DNA of 64,000 nucleotides, from NCBI GenBank assembly GCA_013433145.1, contig CM024181.1:8370001-8434000 (forward strand), written 5' to 3'. Positions 39,515-52,124 of the stretch are shown in pieces. The translations under genes and the position numbers were made by a program. The notes below the pieces were generated by a model. That model had not been told where the DNA came from and did not search any database. It was given only the letters and a program-made list of their open reading frames with translations. Source of the DNA: Ascaris suum (Eukaryota > Nematoda > Chromadorea > Rhabditida > Ascarididae). How positions within the stretch are numbered: the first letter of the stretch is position 1; the number at the start of each line of letters is the position of its first letter.

Positions 39515-42500
39515 CTTTGTATACGTGTGTATATATCGTTGCGGAGCCATGAATATATGCGCATATGTATATATGTTTGCACGTCCCTGTAGATGTATTG
39601 CTCTGCAGCGTGCAAACTGTTGCTCTCCGGTGCCAGAATTTTCAATACTGATGCTCACAATTTGAAAAAAAGTGAAACTTGGTTTCTCCCTCAGTGAAAC
39701 TACACTGGAGAAAATATTGCAGTTTGTGGGTTCTTTCGAGGTATGTAGCCATTAGCTTTATAGAAATTAGAGCGAAATTCGTGCAGGAAATCGACAGGAA
39801 AATTGTTTCACATCGGATTCTTGTTCTTGGGGAATGGTAAAGTGCCGGGGAATTGATAATGAAAGCATATTTTGAGTTTTGTTAAATTTGCTTAATTTCA
39901 TACGATCGGAGCTAGAAGGATGCATGAACGACATCTGTGGCAAGTATCTTATGAGTCTGCGTCATTGTAGAAGCCGTTGGTTTGTTCCAGACTGTCTTCT
40001 GCTTGCCGAAATTGATGGCGTGTCATGAGTCTTCGAGCTCCGACTTGCCATTATTGTAAAGATTGTCCTTAATTCGTAATTTTAATTTTCAGTTCGGTTC
40101 ATCATGTCTTCCCGGCGGTGACAATGTTGGTAAGGCTTTCTCATCCTTTTTTTCTTCCAGTCAGTAGATGATGTCTTTTTGTTGGTGAGAGATTTGTGAC
40201 GCTTAGGCTTGGAGGGAGGTTTATTCCCTTCATTTTTATTTTACTGTCATCTCACATACTTCATTAATTGGCAATTTGATGTCTTTAAAAGCGGTGGCTG
40301 ATCGGCTATTCCTGTTGTTTATATCATTGATGTGGGAGCGTATTCAGTGCCATCGCAGTCATCATCTTCCCGGGTCTTCTAATTTATTCCAGCTTGGCTT
40401 CAGTTTGATTTTTCAGCTATTTATTTATCCTCGAAGCTATCCATAATAATTAAATGATGTGTGAGAATGGTAATTATATTGTGCCATTGACATGAATGCA
40501 ATGCTTGATGCTGACTGGAAAATTAAAGGATGGAATACCGGTGCAGCGGGCAAGTGCAGATTTATCGGAACTGGATGATGAACCAACTCTACCTCCATTG
40601 AGAGTAAGTTATTGCGTCTTTGACGTCTTGACCATATATGTGTCCATGTAAATCGGCTTATCATCTTTCCTCAAGTGACCCCTCACTTCCTGAAGTTTCG
40701 GCAATTAATCCTATTGATTTCACTTAAACTACATCTTCCGCTATCTGGCTATCTCTTTGAAATCTTGAAGAGTTCTTTAGAGGTAATTGCGTATCTGAAC
40801 AACACTATTGCAAAATTTTGTGTATACATTCTAGTGATTTTTGCTTGCATTGATTACTCCATCTCGTTGCGGTCATCTTTCATTGTTGGAATTTTCTGGA
40901 AGCGCCTTCCCGAAATGCGAGAGGAGGTTGTTCATGAAAGCATTTCACGGTCATCGTTTTACTAGTTCATTTTTGTTTTTAATGCTCGAGGAGAGGTAAG
41001 GATGGAGAGGTTTACATATGGTATTTCAGCCGTCGTTTTACGGGAATGATGAGCGTCGTGCGCTGATTGAAGCGTTTATCATTGAGTACATGACGGTATA
41101 TGATGATCGAGACACGAATAATCGAAGAAATCTCATCCACGCTTATGACGAAAACGTTAGTCATTCGTTTCTGTGATAGTTCACTTCAAAGATGCAGCGG
41201 TGTTACGTCGAATATCTGCTGCTGCAGAAGTTGAATATTTGGGAGGAGCTGCCTTCTAGAGCTTTTTTCATCGATTTGCATAGAAACTAGTAGTGCTTCC
41301 ATCCTTTCATTTCATGGGAACGGGATTGCTTGAGAGAAAGGACGTTTGTTAGATGCGATGTTACTATTTAAGCGGCATTTTGCAAAAGTGGAACAATGTC
41401 AAGATAGAACGGGGTCACCACCTACGGGCACTGAACAGAACGTTGTGCTTATGGGTAGGCCTTTCAATATTTCGGCATGGCACCCTTTCACGTATAATGT
41501 TTACCGTTTTATTTTTATTTTTTGTTTTCCCTGTAACTGTGATTTTTCTAACAACATGTTTCAGGCCACCTTCTCATTGAGTATTGCAAATTTACCGGAT
41601 GCAAACGATAGAAAACCTTTCCAGGAAAACAGGTGAAAAAATATTTTTCTATTCTTTCTTTTCGAAAACACTTTCTTGTGTCAAAAATTAGTATTTCATC
41701 TCGTTTTCTCGCAGACTTTTTATCATACCAGGGGGCGCAAGATAACCAGTCATCCTCTGATTCCATCAATTGTCTTCAATGATAACACAAGTGCTTCTTC
41801 AGTTACTCTTCGTATATAGAAAGGGTACTTTTGTAGTTCACATATATAAGTCTATATTTCTGTTCATTTGGCAGTCTTCCACCAATACTTCTTACGTCAT
41901 ATGCAGTATTCAGCATTGTGTAACAAGTTTTTGTGAGGGGATCAGGAAGTTGGTGGAAGCTATGATATTGTTTTTTGGCTTCGTGAGGCTAAAGTCAGCA
42001 TCGTTTTGGCAAACTTTATTGCTTTTCGAAACGCATGTGTTTTATATGAGTTTCTGGTTAATAGGCAATGCTAGAAAGAAGTAATTGCGTGCGAGAATAC
42101 AGCTGATTCTATACTTTTATGGTGATGCTGTGCCTGTTTTATAGGGCATTGGATAACTTGGGAATAAAATGACACGGAGAATAGACGTTACTAACTGTTG
42201 ATAATATATGAGTAGAAAGTAGGTTTACCATCTACCTTTACATGCGGCAAGAAGCGATTGCAGTATTGGTGTTGCTTCCAGATGACATTCATAGCAGAGT
42301 CACTTTGCTTCTGTTGGGCTTTGTGGCTGAAGTAATTACCCTTCGAAACTATATGTTGAAGAACACTCTTTTGGGACTTGAGGGAGTGGATAGTTTAGGC
42401 GTGATATTTGTAGTTCAGTGCTTGCTTTGAGGAAGGCCGAAAGATCGGAAGCTTGAATGAAATGGAAGCTAACATATTTTGTACAAGGTCTAAACTGTTT

Positions 42501-45500
42501 TTAGCACATACTCAATATATGTGAAACGTTCGCACAACATTCGCTGTAAAGAACGATGGGAAAGAAACCGGGACAAGATTGTCCAGAAAGGAGCTATGGA
42601 CATCGTTGTTGAGCTGCGTAAACTACCGCCGACAAAGCATCTAATGGACACATTTCTCGTGGACGTTTCTTTGGTCACTGTATGTGCCGTTTTATCTTTG
42701 ATGTGTGGGATTGTTTGAAACAATTTTTGCAGTTATACTTGGCCATAAAATTAGACGAGTACATTTCTCGGTATTAGATTTTGAGAGGGACCGTGAAAAC
42801 TTATTTCATCTAAGTGTACGCCAACGTCTTCTTCATCGTGTACTTCTACTTTCTGTATTGGAGCGGAAGTTAATCGGAAGTTTAGGAATTCAGTGTGAAA
42901 AACGAATGTTGATTACGCGAGGGAAGTCGCAAACCATTCATGCTCAGATATAATAGAGTGCAGATTTGGGTGAACTTCCGTCCCCATCTATTTTTGGAGT
43001 ACATATGTTACCGCTTCAATGGATTGGAGAGGAGAGTCCTCATATTTTCGAACAGAAACAGCTATATTTCGCCAACACGGCATGACAACGTAGATGTAAA
43101 GCGTATTCGGACCCTGAGCTTCATGCATCACTAAATTACGAAAGAATTTTGTTAATTGGTGATACAGGAAAGAAGTAGTTTATTTGCAGAACCTCCTTAT
43201 AAAATGTGAAACATACTAACTTCTATGCAGGGAAAGCACTAAGCAAGAAGCCTTCGTCCACAGATTGCTAGCATGTTGAGGACAGTACTGGTATATGTTC
43301 AGTCCTGTCGCTTACGGCGGCTTGCGTATCATTCCTGAGACGGAGCAGCATATTGCTTGTTGGCATTGCCACTTGGAGCGGAGTGGGAAGGTCTTAGCTT
43401 ATCTGTGAGTGGGAAGAGGGAGAGGACGAAGAAAGAAAAGTGTTTTGTTTGAAAGCTACCGATTTGGTGCTCACTAAATGTGTTTTTATTGAAGAACAAC
43501 CTGATGTGCTTCGCGGTGCAAGGCTTCTTCCGTGACGGCGTCGAGAAAGTGGATGAGGACGAAGATTTGAAGTATTTCTGTCGGAATTTTGTGGTTGTCA
43601 GCAAAGGAGAAGGGTAATATTTTCACTACTTTTTCTATACGACTTTGAAACAACGCTGTGTAGGAGTCCGCGGAAACAGTCACCAACATTTCCACTAAAC
43701 TGAACCACACAATGAATAGGGCTTGGGAAGGGGAACTGGGGTGAAAGTTTTTGGCGTGGCTGTAGGTAGGTACCAGTTGTTTCCAAGCGGTCCTCGAATA
43801 CTACTTACACTTGTAGGAACAACACTCACTTACTGAATTTGTGCAATATCATCCAGTAAGTGAGTGCTCTTACTGAACATTTCATCTCATGCACTGTTTA
43901 TACGATCCATTTTTTGTTTGCAAAGCGAGTATCTACTTCAGTGATGCGTATGTTTACAGCTTATTTCCTTTCCTTTTCTGCATTTACCATCGGCTGAATA
44001 CTACAGGATAGAAATGTGGCGTCAGTTTTGAATTCTAACGTTTTTAGTTTTAAGCTGCTGAAATCGGGGAATTCTCCGTTTTCTTCTCTTGATCAATACT
44101 TCCCAAAAATGACGGTTGATGAGTGGGACTTCAGCTGTATTTCCGAAAGCATTTCTGTTGCGTTCGTGTTGCAATCACTGAGGGAATGTCAGTTTTACGT
44201 TGTTTAAAGCAGTTCTCGGTCGAAGGGGAACAAATTTAAGTAGTGGCTTGCTCATGGTCACTGCATTAATTATATTCATTGACAAAGTAGCCTTAGTTGT
44301 TCACTCTCGCGATTGGAATGAAATTTGCGATGGATTTGCCGCCTGATCGTGAATGAGTTGTGCGCTGCAATTTAAAAGCATTTCCCTAGGTATTTGCTTG
44401 CAGGATGTTGCTTTTTTTGCCAATTTGTGTTGCATGGATGTTGGTGACTGTCATAATTTGTGGATGTCGAGGCGTAAAGTGATGATATTCAGGAAGGTGG
44501 CGGTCGTCAGCGATATGTTGTTCATCAGTGCCGTTTTCGTTGAGCGTCTACAGCGTTACAAAGTGATGCTTAGCAATCTACTAAAGGTTTCATTTTGATT
44601 TTCTTTAAGCATTTTGTCGAAGTGTCGAAAAATCGCCGATGTTGGAGATGGTCCTTCCGCAGTTTTTACGTGAGCATCTATCTATTTGATCTCATTCTCC
44701 GCTTTCTGTCATTGGTGGTCATCAGCGCTTTTCGAGGTGTTCCCCTGATACTAGAAATCACTTGAGCAGAAATAACCGAAGTATTTCTTTCGAATGTGAT
44801 CACTATGTGTGGAGATTTCAGCATTTACTTGCTCTTCTCGAAAAACTTTGCTTCATCTATACAAAATCTTGCTGCTAAGCCGTGACATACTTCTTCCACG
44901 GCTAAGCCATGACATTCTTGCTTCCAAGTTGGGTGTTCTAACTGATTGGCGTGCAGTGGGGGCTCCTACTCGTCATTATTTTTGTAAGTGGATATCTAGG
45001 TATCCGCTGTGTTACGTGTATCACATGCCTTAATTGATTTTGGTACATCCATAAACGGAAAGCAATTTGCCGGGAATTTTCAGTTGCATGTCCTTTATTG
45101 TTCATTTGTGCAAATGTGGTGCGTCCCTGCCGTTGTTACCTTTCACTGTTGGTAAGGAATGCCAGCAGTGGATAGTTACAATTCATCAGAATTGCCTGTA
45201 GCTACCGTATCTGCTTATATTCAAGCTGCATAGGCTTTCTTCTCAACTGTAGTTTGAAGGGGACCGGCATTTACGCTCCAGGTTTAGAACTTGTATTTGC
45301 TACTCAGATTTAATAGTTTATAAGATGAATATTAAAGTTCTACTTATGAAGGTGATAAGCAAAAGGCTAGTAGCGTTGACGCTGTTTGCACATATATGAG
45401 ATGCTGGTATATCCTTAGCAAAGTCCTAGGAAGTTCTTGTCTCCAAGCTCCGCTGAGAAGCTCCAGGTGGTGTTATAAATGCTACCACAAAGGATTCTTT

Positions 45501-46100
45501 ACATTTGCAGGCTCCAGTGGCGAGTGCACCGACGCCATCTACGACACTGAACAACGCGATGAGTGAGATGGCGGTGGCGGAGCTGCCGTCGACGTCAGGT
45601 GTGGGACAAGATCGGTCCCTTACACCGGCTGAGATGGCTGCTGCCGGGGACGAGCAGGTCCAGCAACAAATGGTCGAGGCGTTCTCGCGTGAAAGTAAGA
45701 TGAAACCTGAGTGGTCACGCAAATGCCTCATGGATCAGAACTGGAATTACGAGGTTCGATTTGTGCTTTTTTGTTATTTCGTGATTTAAGACGAAATCTT
45801 TAATACTCTGGAAATGCTGCTAATTGTTGTTTTTGTAAGCCTTCATCCATAGATGTAAAGAATTGCTCTGAATGGTACAACGCTCCGCGGGCAAATTTCT
45901 TTGGCATAGTCGAGTTCAGGTGTTGGTTGTTTGCAATTTAAATGGATTTTAAAGAGAACACAGGAGTCTTCATCCAGTTCGTTGAAGGATAATGCTTGTT
46001 TGAATGAGATTAGTGCGATAATGCTTTGTATATACTTCAGGTTGCTGGTCAAGCGTTTCTCGCAGTGCGCGACAAGATACCTCCAGAAGCGTTCCAATGA
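29290..46100 (+). CDS. nxf-1: Nuclear mRNA export receptor NXF1/TAP (18 exons, complete)
   Basis: Exons: 29290-29409, 30003-30081, 31801-31913, 33207-33335, 33601-33732, 34833-34902, 35298-35407, 37084-37170, 37903-38012, 40093-40129, 40529-40603, 41030-41155, 41565-41632, 42505-42679, 43495-43613, 44493-44586, 45511-45753, 46041-46100. All 17 junctions keep phase; product 648 aa (human 619). Order: Arg/Gly-rich N-terminus ([15 protein letters not shown]); RNA-binding RRM from about 105 ([28 protein letters not shown]); leucine-rich repeats about 195-330 ([56 protein letters not shown]); NTF2-like domain about 362-545 that pairs with NXT1/p15; UBA-like TAP-C end ([20 protein letters not shown], 612-631). 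It carries bulk mRNA through nuclear pores by binding FG repeats. The ATG follows a TCATCAG acceptor by two bases. Confidence 0.95.
31191..31249. repeat. 29-30 bp imperfect tandem duplication
   Basis: GAGGCAAGCCTTCTACCTG and GAGGCAGGTCTTCTACCTA stand next to each other in nxf-1 intron 2. The ATCCCAT and ATGGGAT pieces around them also form a small inverted repeat. Confidence 0.75.
39423..39512. repeat. (TA)n microsatellite, about 45 units
   Basis: Longest TA tract of the window, in nxf-1 intron 9 (38013-40092). The frames through it are artefacts. Confidence 0.97.
43823..43866. other. 13-bp perfect hairpin in nxf-1 intron 15
   Basis: CACTCACTTACTG (43823-43835) and its exact reverse complement CAGTAAGTGAGTG (43854-43866) flank an 18-base loop. 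It may be a small RNA structure or the relic of a miniature transposon. No target duplication is apparent. Confidence 0.7.
44874..44925. repeat. 27 bp period tandem duplication
   Basis: GCTAAGCCGTGACATACTTC (44874 on) and GCTAAGCCATGACATTCTTG (44901 on) are imperfect copies in nxf-1 intron 16. Confidence 0.75.
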
Positions 46101-48449
46101 GCGACGTTTAAAGGGTTATGGCCTGTCGTCAACTTTAAGAAGCTTATGATGTCAGCGGTATTTGTTTTGTTCGCTGTGTTGTTTCTTTATTGTAAATAAT
46201 CAATTATTGAGTGCTGAGTCCACTCTGTGTCTTTTCGAGAAGGGCATTTGTTAGAATTAGCAGAATTGTTTTGGGAGGGATATGCATCCGCAGTGGATTT
46301 CTTTTTTTCTCGATTAGTTCTTTTCACTAAGCTGGTGAGTTAAATTCTGTGATGGTTCTGCCATTACAAACCACTGATGCGAAGTTAGCTTTGATGAGAC
46401 AATTGCTTGACACCCTGCTATAGCCAGAAAAATCTTTTTTACAGTTGGTGAGGTGGAGGTTCGATTGCCACTGTTTATGGTCATAGACACCCTCGAGAGT
46501 TGTTTCTGATTGCTAACGCTAGTAAATGTGTAGGTCAGTGAGGATCTAATCAGATTTCTTTTGCTCTGTGCAAATGGTTGTTGCAGTTTTACAGAAAATT
46601 TGAAAACTATTAGTTCGCATAGTTAAAACAAGTCGGTTAAGGGCAGTAGAAGATAGGGTGGCATTTCGAAAACTTGTTACCTTCCATTTTAATGGATCGC
46701 TTCTATCAGTTGATGATATTTTAAAAGACGTGACGATTTGATTGACATTTTAATCGAGAGATGCTGATATTTTAATTTTTATATTCTTTCTTGATATTTT
46801 AAAGCGTGTTTCTTTTTTCTTTGTATGTATTTATTATTTTAATGCTGATGCAAAGATGATAACACTCTGCGACTTCTCTCAAAATATTGAGGAAGGTGGA
46901 CGTGGGTCTAGAGGGAGTAGTTCAGAAACGGCTAAAGGGATGGGCTGGAACATTGCGGAGCAGTTTTCCGGGAATTGAAGACCTAATTGCATGTGCGCGG
47001 CGTTGCGCGCAACTATAAGTTCTTGTCGTCTTTACCAGCGAGCGATGTGCTCATTCGTTGGTGGTGTTCCCATGAAGTCTCTGTTGATGATTTTTCGGGC
47101 ACTACACCCTCAGATTTGTTGGAGAGGAGTCATTGGGCGACATGCCAGCTCCTCGAGGGTGGCCTGTGATGACGATTGATAAATGCTGTCTTCACAGGCG
47201 CTTCACTACCCACAAAGGGCCATCGTTTCAACGTCTATGATTCCTTGTTTCGAAATAGCACGAACTGCTAGTTGTGCGTAGCCGCTGGCTGTGCATATTT
47301 GGCCTTCCTTGCTCGATAACATAAATGAAGCGAATGTTGTAGGTGGAAGGGTTGGAGGAAGATGGCTTCACAATGTGGTACATGTCTTTATGGCGCGGTT
47401 GTGGTGGTGGTGGTCTTTTTTGCTTTCGGCTGACGTGTTAGATTCACTGAAGGCGAGTGATGCTTTTGCTAAGTGAGTTGGGAAGGAGGCTGGAACTATT
47501 CTCGGGGAGGGGGTAACGGTCGCGGGGTGTCTCTATGTCCTCATTATCTTGTATTGTTTCGTTTGTTCGAATGAGGGAGTCAATCATCTTAACGTTCATT
47601 TACAGTGTCGTATAAATGATAACTTCAATGTGCATACTCGATGCACTTCGCCTGTGACTTTCAAAGCCACGTAATGAAATTTTTGTTTTAAATAGTGGTT
47701 GTTAGTAATGCACCTGTTTAAACGATCGTTTTATCTGCCTGCTTGTTGCCTCAGAAGTGGAGGAAGCAATGGTGAGAAGCGCACGATACATGGAGAAGCA
47801 AAATGGCGGTTTGGTGAGCAGCGAGATGCCTATGTATTTGAGAGGTTGTTGTTGTCTTGTGACATAAAAACAGACGGAAATTTGGGTGCATCGAAACATC
47901 GCACGCAGTTTCAAGCGCAGTGCAAAGGAAAACAATGGTGACGGCCTGTCTTTTTGCTTTATATCAGCTGAGTGAGTAACCATTTCGTTCTAACCAGTGA
48001 TTAAGCATCTTTATTTATTTACTTATTTCAAAGTGCCGAAGTGGAAAAACATGCAAAAGTATATGGATGTGAACGGCAAGGAGCATCTTTCGCAGCAGTA
48101 GCGCATAGACGAATGGACATTTAGTGCACAAGAGCAGCAGCAGTGTGCAGGTCGAAACGGTTGAACCACAACTTAAAACCTAAAGGAGTGGATGCATTAA
48201 CGATTTCGGTGGGAGGCAGATTCGAGATTCATATAACACGAAACTGGAAATTACGCATAATGCTGTTTGTGCTGCAATATCCCCTGGTAAGCGTACGTCG
48301 ACTACAGGGCAGGGTAGGTGGGGGAGGCGGGGGGGGGGCAAACAAATATTTCTGACACTGAGATGTCGGGAAAGCCAAACACAATTTTACAGCAAAGAAT
48401 CAAGTCAAGTTTGAGTCTGCAATATTCCAGTAATTCTGTGTTGAAAATT

Positions 48450-48790
48450 TTTAGCCTGGCAATATAATATGGCGTGGCTGGTATGGATCACGGTAGGTTT
48501 TGTGGAAAGCAATACGGATGAAATCTTTCCTGAGATTTTCTACCAACTTGATGTAAGAAATTAGGTAAGGAGAACATACGGAAGTGCAGTATTCCAGAAC
48601 GGGTCAGCACTAGGCGATGAGGGCATTTCGATAATGCCCAAATATGTATGCCGCAAGGAAGGCGCAGAAAATACAGTTCGCAATTTTTGAGGACTTGCTA
48701 GCGACTGTGGAACATTGCAAGCTCGAGTGAAGACGAGTTGCAGCAAGTCGGAGAAAAGTTTCAACTCATCAACATAGCCACAAGATAAGG
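48450..48790 (-). mobile_element. Degenerate LINE reverse transcriptase C-terminal fragment
   Basis: Minus-strand translation gives SKSSKIANCIFCAFLAAYI, then two stops, then PVLEYCTSVCSPYLISYIKL and LRKDFIRIAF. This matches the RPILEYCSPVWSPY signature that follows the catalytic region in CR1/Jockey-type non-LTR retrotransposons. Two in-frame stops precede PVLEY, and no poly(A) tail, endonuclease or catalytic motif is visible. The copy is a fragment. The family is assigned by motif only. Confidence 0.7.
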
Positions 48791-51700
48791 ACAAACGGTA
48801 GCCACAAGAAGTGCAACGCCATTTCAGGTTTTTGCGATCGTGGCATCATCTCTGCATTCTTTTGCCAGTTAAACAAACTGTAGGCAAAATCACGGTCGCT
48901 TTACTCTCCATTTAAATCGTTCATAACTCAGACCGACTCAGCGTTCCTTCCCCCCTGGCAAGCAGCATACAAACTAAATAAGCGAATATGAAGGTGAATG
49001 ACATTAACGACATAATTCTTTCTTTGCTTGTGCCACTGAAGGGATTTCCCTTTCCTTTTCGTCTTTTCGTTACATTTCCTGCTTATTCGAGTAGTGTAGT
49101 TATGTTTATACCTCGCATATTATAGCGAAACGAACGTTTTTCTTATAACGGTAGCGAAGGGGTATGAAAATTGGGCTTAAAATATATGTCCAGCTCTCGG
49201 AGAATTGTGAACGGGTGAGTGATTTTCAGATTATTGGTGAAAAGGTCACTTCTGCTCCCGCTGCACTCGTGTCGTCAGGAATATAGTTAAATGGCCTGGT
49301 TCCATTCATCCACAGGCCTCAGTTTGCAGAACATTTTTTTGTGCCCACAGCTATCACGGGAAATGGTGGGATGATAGTCTGGCAACTGTGGCCAAAAAGC
49401 ATCGCCACAAGAATAATGGAATCCATGCCTGATCGAGTAGGCTTCATACAGTCGGCGGTGCTGTTTTATAGCTTTTTATTACCTGTCGAGTTGTGATTCT
49501 GCAATCGCCGAAGATTTCATTGTGGAGATTAACAGCCGTTGCATTAAGCAAGAAATTGTCCTGGATGATCTTACTTCTATGTTCCCTTAAAGGTTTTGAA
49601 TAGCCAATAAGTTATTACAGTGTAAGGTAACTGACACGTTTAATAAAACTGCTGTTCAAGAATAACTGAATGAGTGAATTTAAACCCGCAAGCAATATGT
49701 CTTCATTAGAAAAACAGAAATTGAAGTCACCGGGCAATTATGGCAGGAATTTTTTCAACAGCTCGACGAACACAAAGGCCAGTGTTAGGAGTATTAAACA
49801 CAGAGAAATCGATTAAAAATCAATAGGGAAAAAGATACGTAACAGTGGATCTCAAGTGCATTCTTATCGCGTGTCGGCATCTAAAATACAGCTTTATCTG
49901 TAGTATAATTTAGAAGCCTGCATTTATTTTTTGCGGTCATTTCAGGTAAATTTGGTCATTATCAGCACGTAGGTTTTGCCGTGGTACAAGTTCCTATGCA
50001 CAGCATCACATATTGTATGTATTTATGCACCTCAACGCTTTTTACTGTTTTCTACTTGTTTCTGCATATTGCAGATCGACTTTTATTGTCTTTACGAAAT
50101 AAAGGTACCTGCATATGCCGTTGATCTGTTCAGCTCGGAACAGGGCTAATGTTCGAAGGTGATAAAAATTTAGATGGATTTAATGCAGGACTATTCTCCA
50201 TTTTACCTTGGCCGGGCCATCGAAGGAAAAAGAGACTGTGTGGGAAGTCGAGTAAGCTGTAACATGAAGTCACTGCTCTCTATGTTCGCATTTGTTTAAT
50301 TTTTGTTTATAATTTATGGAATCAGCTGCATGCAATACGACTTCTAGATTTGTCATACCACTAGTTCGACGATATTCAGCGAGGTTTCTTCTCTGATATT
50401 TTTGAGAACGTTTCGTTCCTTCTTGTTGTTCGTGCTCATATCTTTTATACGCTTTCCCACTTTGGAATGTCATATATAAACAAGTAAGCAAATAAATTAA
50501 TTAATAAAAGAGGTGAACGGCTGCTCGGTTCACATCTTCGAAAATTGCACATTTATCTGCTGGCAAAACTGTCGAGATAATGTTGTACTAAAGATTAGCT
50601 CGACAACTTGTTGGAGAACTTGGCCAACTTTTCAGTGTGCGAATAAGTGGACATGGAGGCACATGTATCCACGCGAGCATGCAAAAAATGGACAAATTAT
50701 TATGAATGGTGTTACCTCGGATTGAGCTTCCGGCGGTTAATTTCGTTGGTGTGATGAAAGGGAACGGTTCTAGTTTCGAGAAAGGTAAGGATGTTTCATT
50801 AATAAGCATAAAACGGAACTTTCTATATTTCACCATTGAGAAAGAAAACGCTGGAAAAGCCACAACGATTTTCTTTCTTCTCTTTTTTTGATCTGTTTGC
50901 CATAAGCATAAAGATAGGTGAAATAATGCGTATATATGTGCTTTGGAATAAATAGTTAACCATCAGGAACTGCTGTTCTGTGCGCTGGGAACGGTCCATT
51001 TGGTCCGCCTCGATCGTCCTCTGAGATCGTCGTCGACTAAAGTCTTCGTTACTATTATGACGCTACAAGGAGGCATGAGTCATCAAAGATAAGTACTCAA
51101 AGTGAGCGAATAAGCGGAACGCTTAGTGACGTTAGTCAGAAATGGAAATAATAGTGCATAGAATGGCACTTTATTTAACAAAGAATTATAACGTAAAAAT
51201 ATTCGGCTGAATTTCCGAGGGAAGTCAAGGAAAACATATTTGAAGGAGCAAATATCTGCCACCACTGAACTTCTCGTCATCCAACTGCCAGAAGCAAGAA
51301 GTGGAACAGTTTTCCGTTGTAAACAGTCGCAAACGTTGAGCGACACAACTTTCCTTTTCCTATTCAATTGACAACAAGTGATTCGGTGACAGCCGTAGAA
51401 ATCAAAACGATCAATTTCGTCTTTGCAAACGTCGCAATGTCTATGAAGCAAATCGATGAGAACAGGTGGGAGAGGCACTACTTCTTTGTTCAGCAGTTTG
51501 AATACAGCATAAAACATAGAAACGCCTAATGTTGTAAAGTTTCGGTCGAAAACCTTATCGTAAAAGACGAAAAGATCGCAATCTTCAAGCGCTACACACC
51601 AGTCGACTTTATATCAGAGGGGGGGGGGATGAATTGAAGAAGTAATCGGCAGATCTTAATTACTTATAAATGAACGGGATGAGCAAGAAAGAAACAACAT

Positions 51701-51911
51701 TGCATAGCATATTTTAAAGGGACCCCCATGATATAGGCTAAAAATCAACTCTGGATAACTAAGCCAATCGAACTGTGTCAAAACATGCATATCATCATGC
51801 TGCTGCGGCGCTGCGCGATGGAAATGTGTCGTCCTCGCTAGCCGCACGTTATGGTTGAGCCCGTCGAATTTTGAGACAGATTCGGTCTCCATGCGTCGCA
51901 GATTTGCATCG

Positions 51912-52124
51912 TCAAGTTCGGATAAGTTTTTCGCTGTTGTGCTTTATTTCCCATGGTCGTGTTCTTAAGGCCCTTTCAACAACATCGGAGCTTAGGATTT
52001 CAGCTAGGTCGTCCGTTACTAGAATCAGATCGTTCGCGAAGAGATGTGTTTTGCCTGAATGGATTATGTCTGGTTCCTCAGCGGCTGAGTATATTTGCAG
52101 TGCCCTGTTGAAGCTCCTGGGCAA
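51912..52124 (-). mobile_element. LINE reverse transcriptase catalytic-motif relic
   Basis: A 70-codon minus-strand frame contains SGKTHLFANDLILVTDDLAE, which resembles the HLRFADDIVLIT catalytic block of non-LTR reverse transcriptases. The first aspartate of the ADD motif is replaced by Asn, so it cannot be active. Flanks show no further clear domains. It may belong to the same decayed insertion as the fragment at 48450-48790, but the two are 3 kb apart. Confidence 0.55.

Noticed and set aside
39176..39658. Frames of 83-160 codons with IYIYIY stretches
   Set aside because: Translation of a (TA)n microsatellite on both strands.
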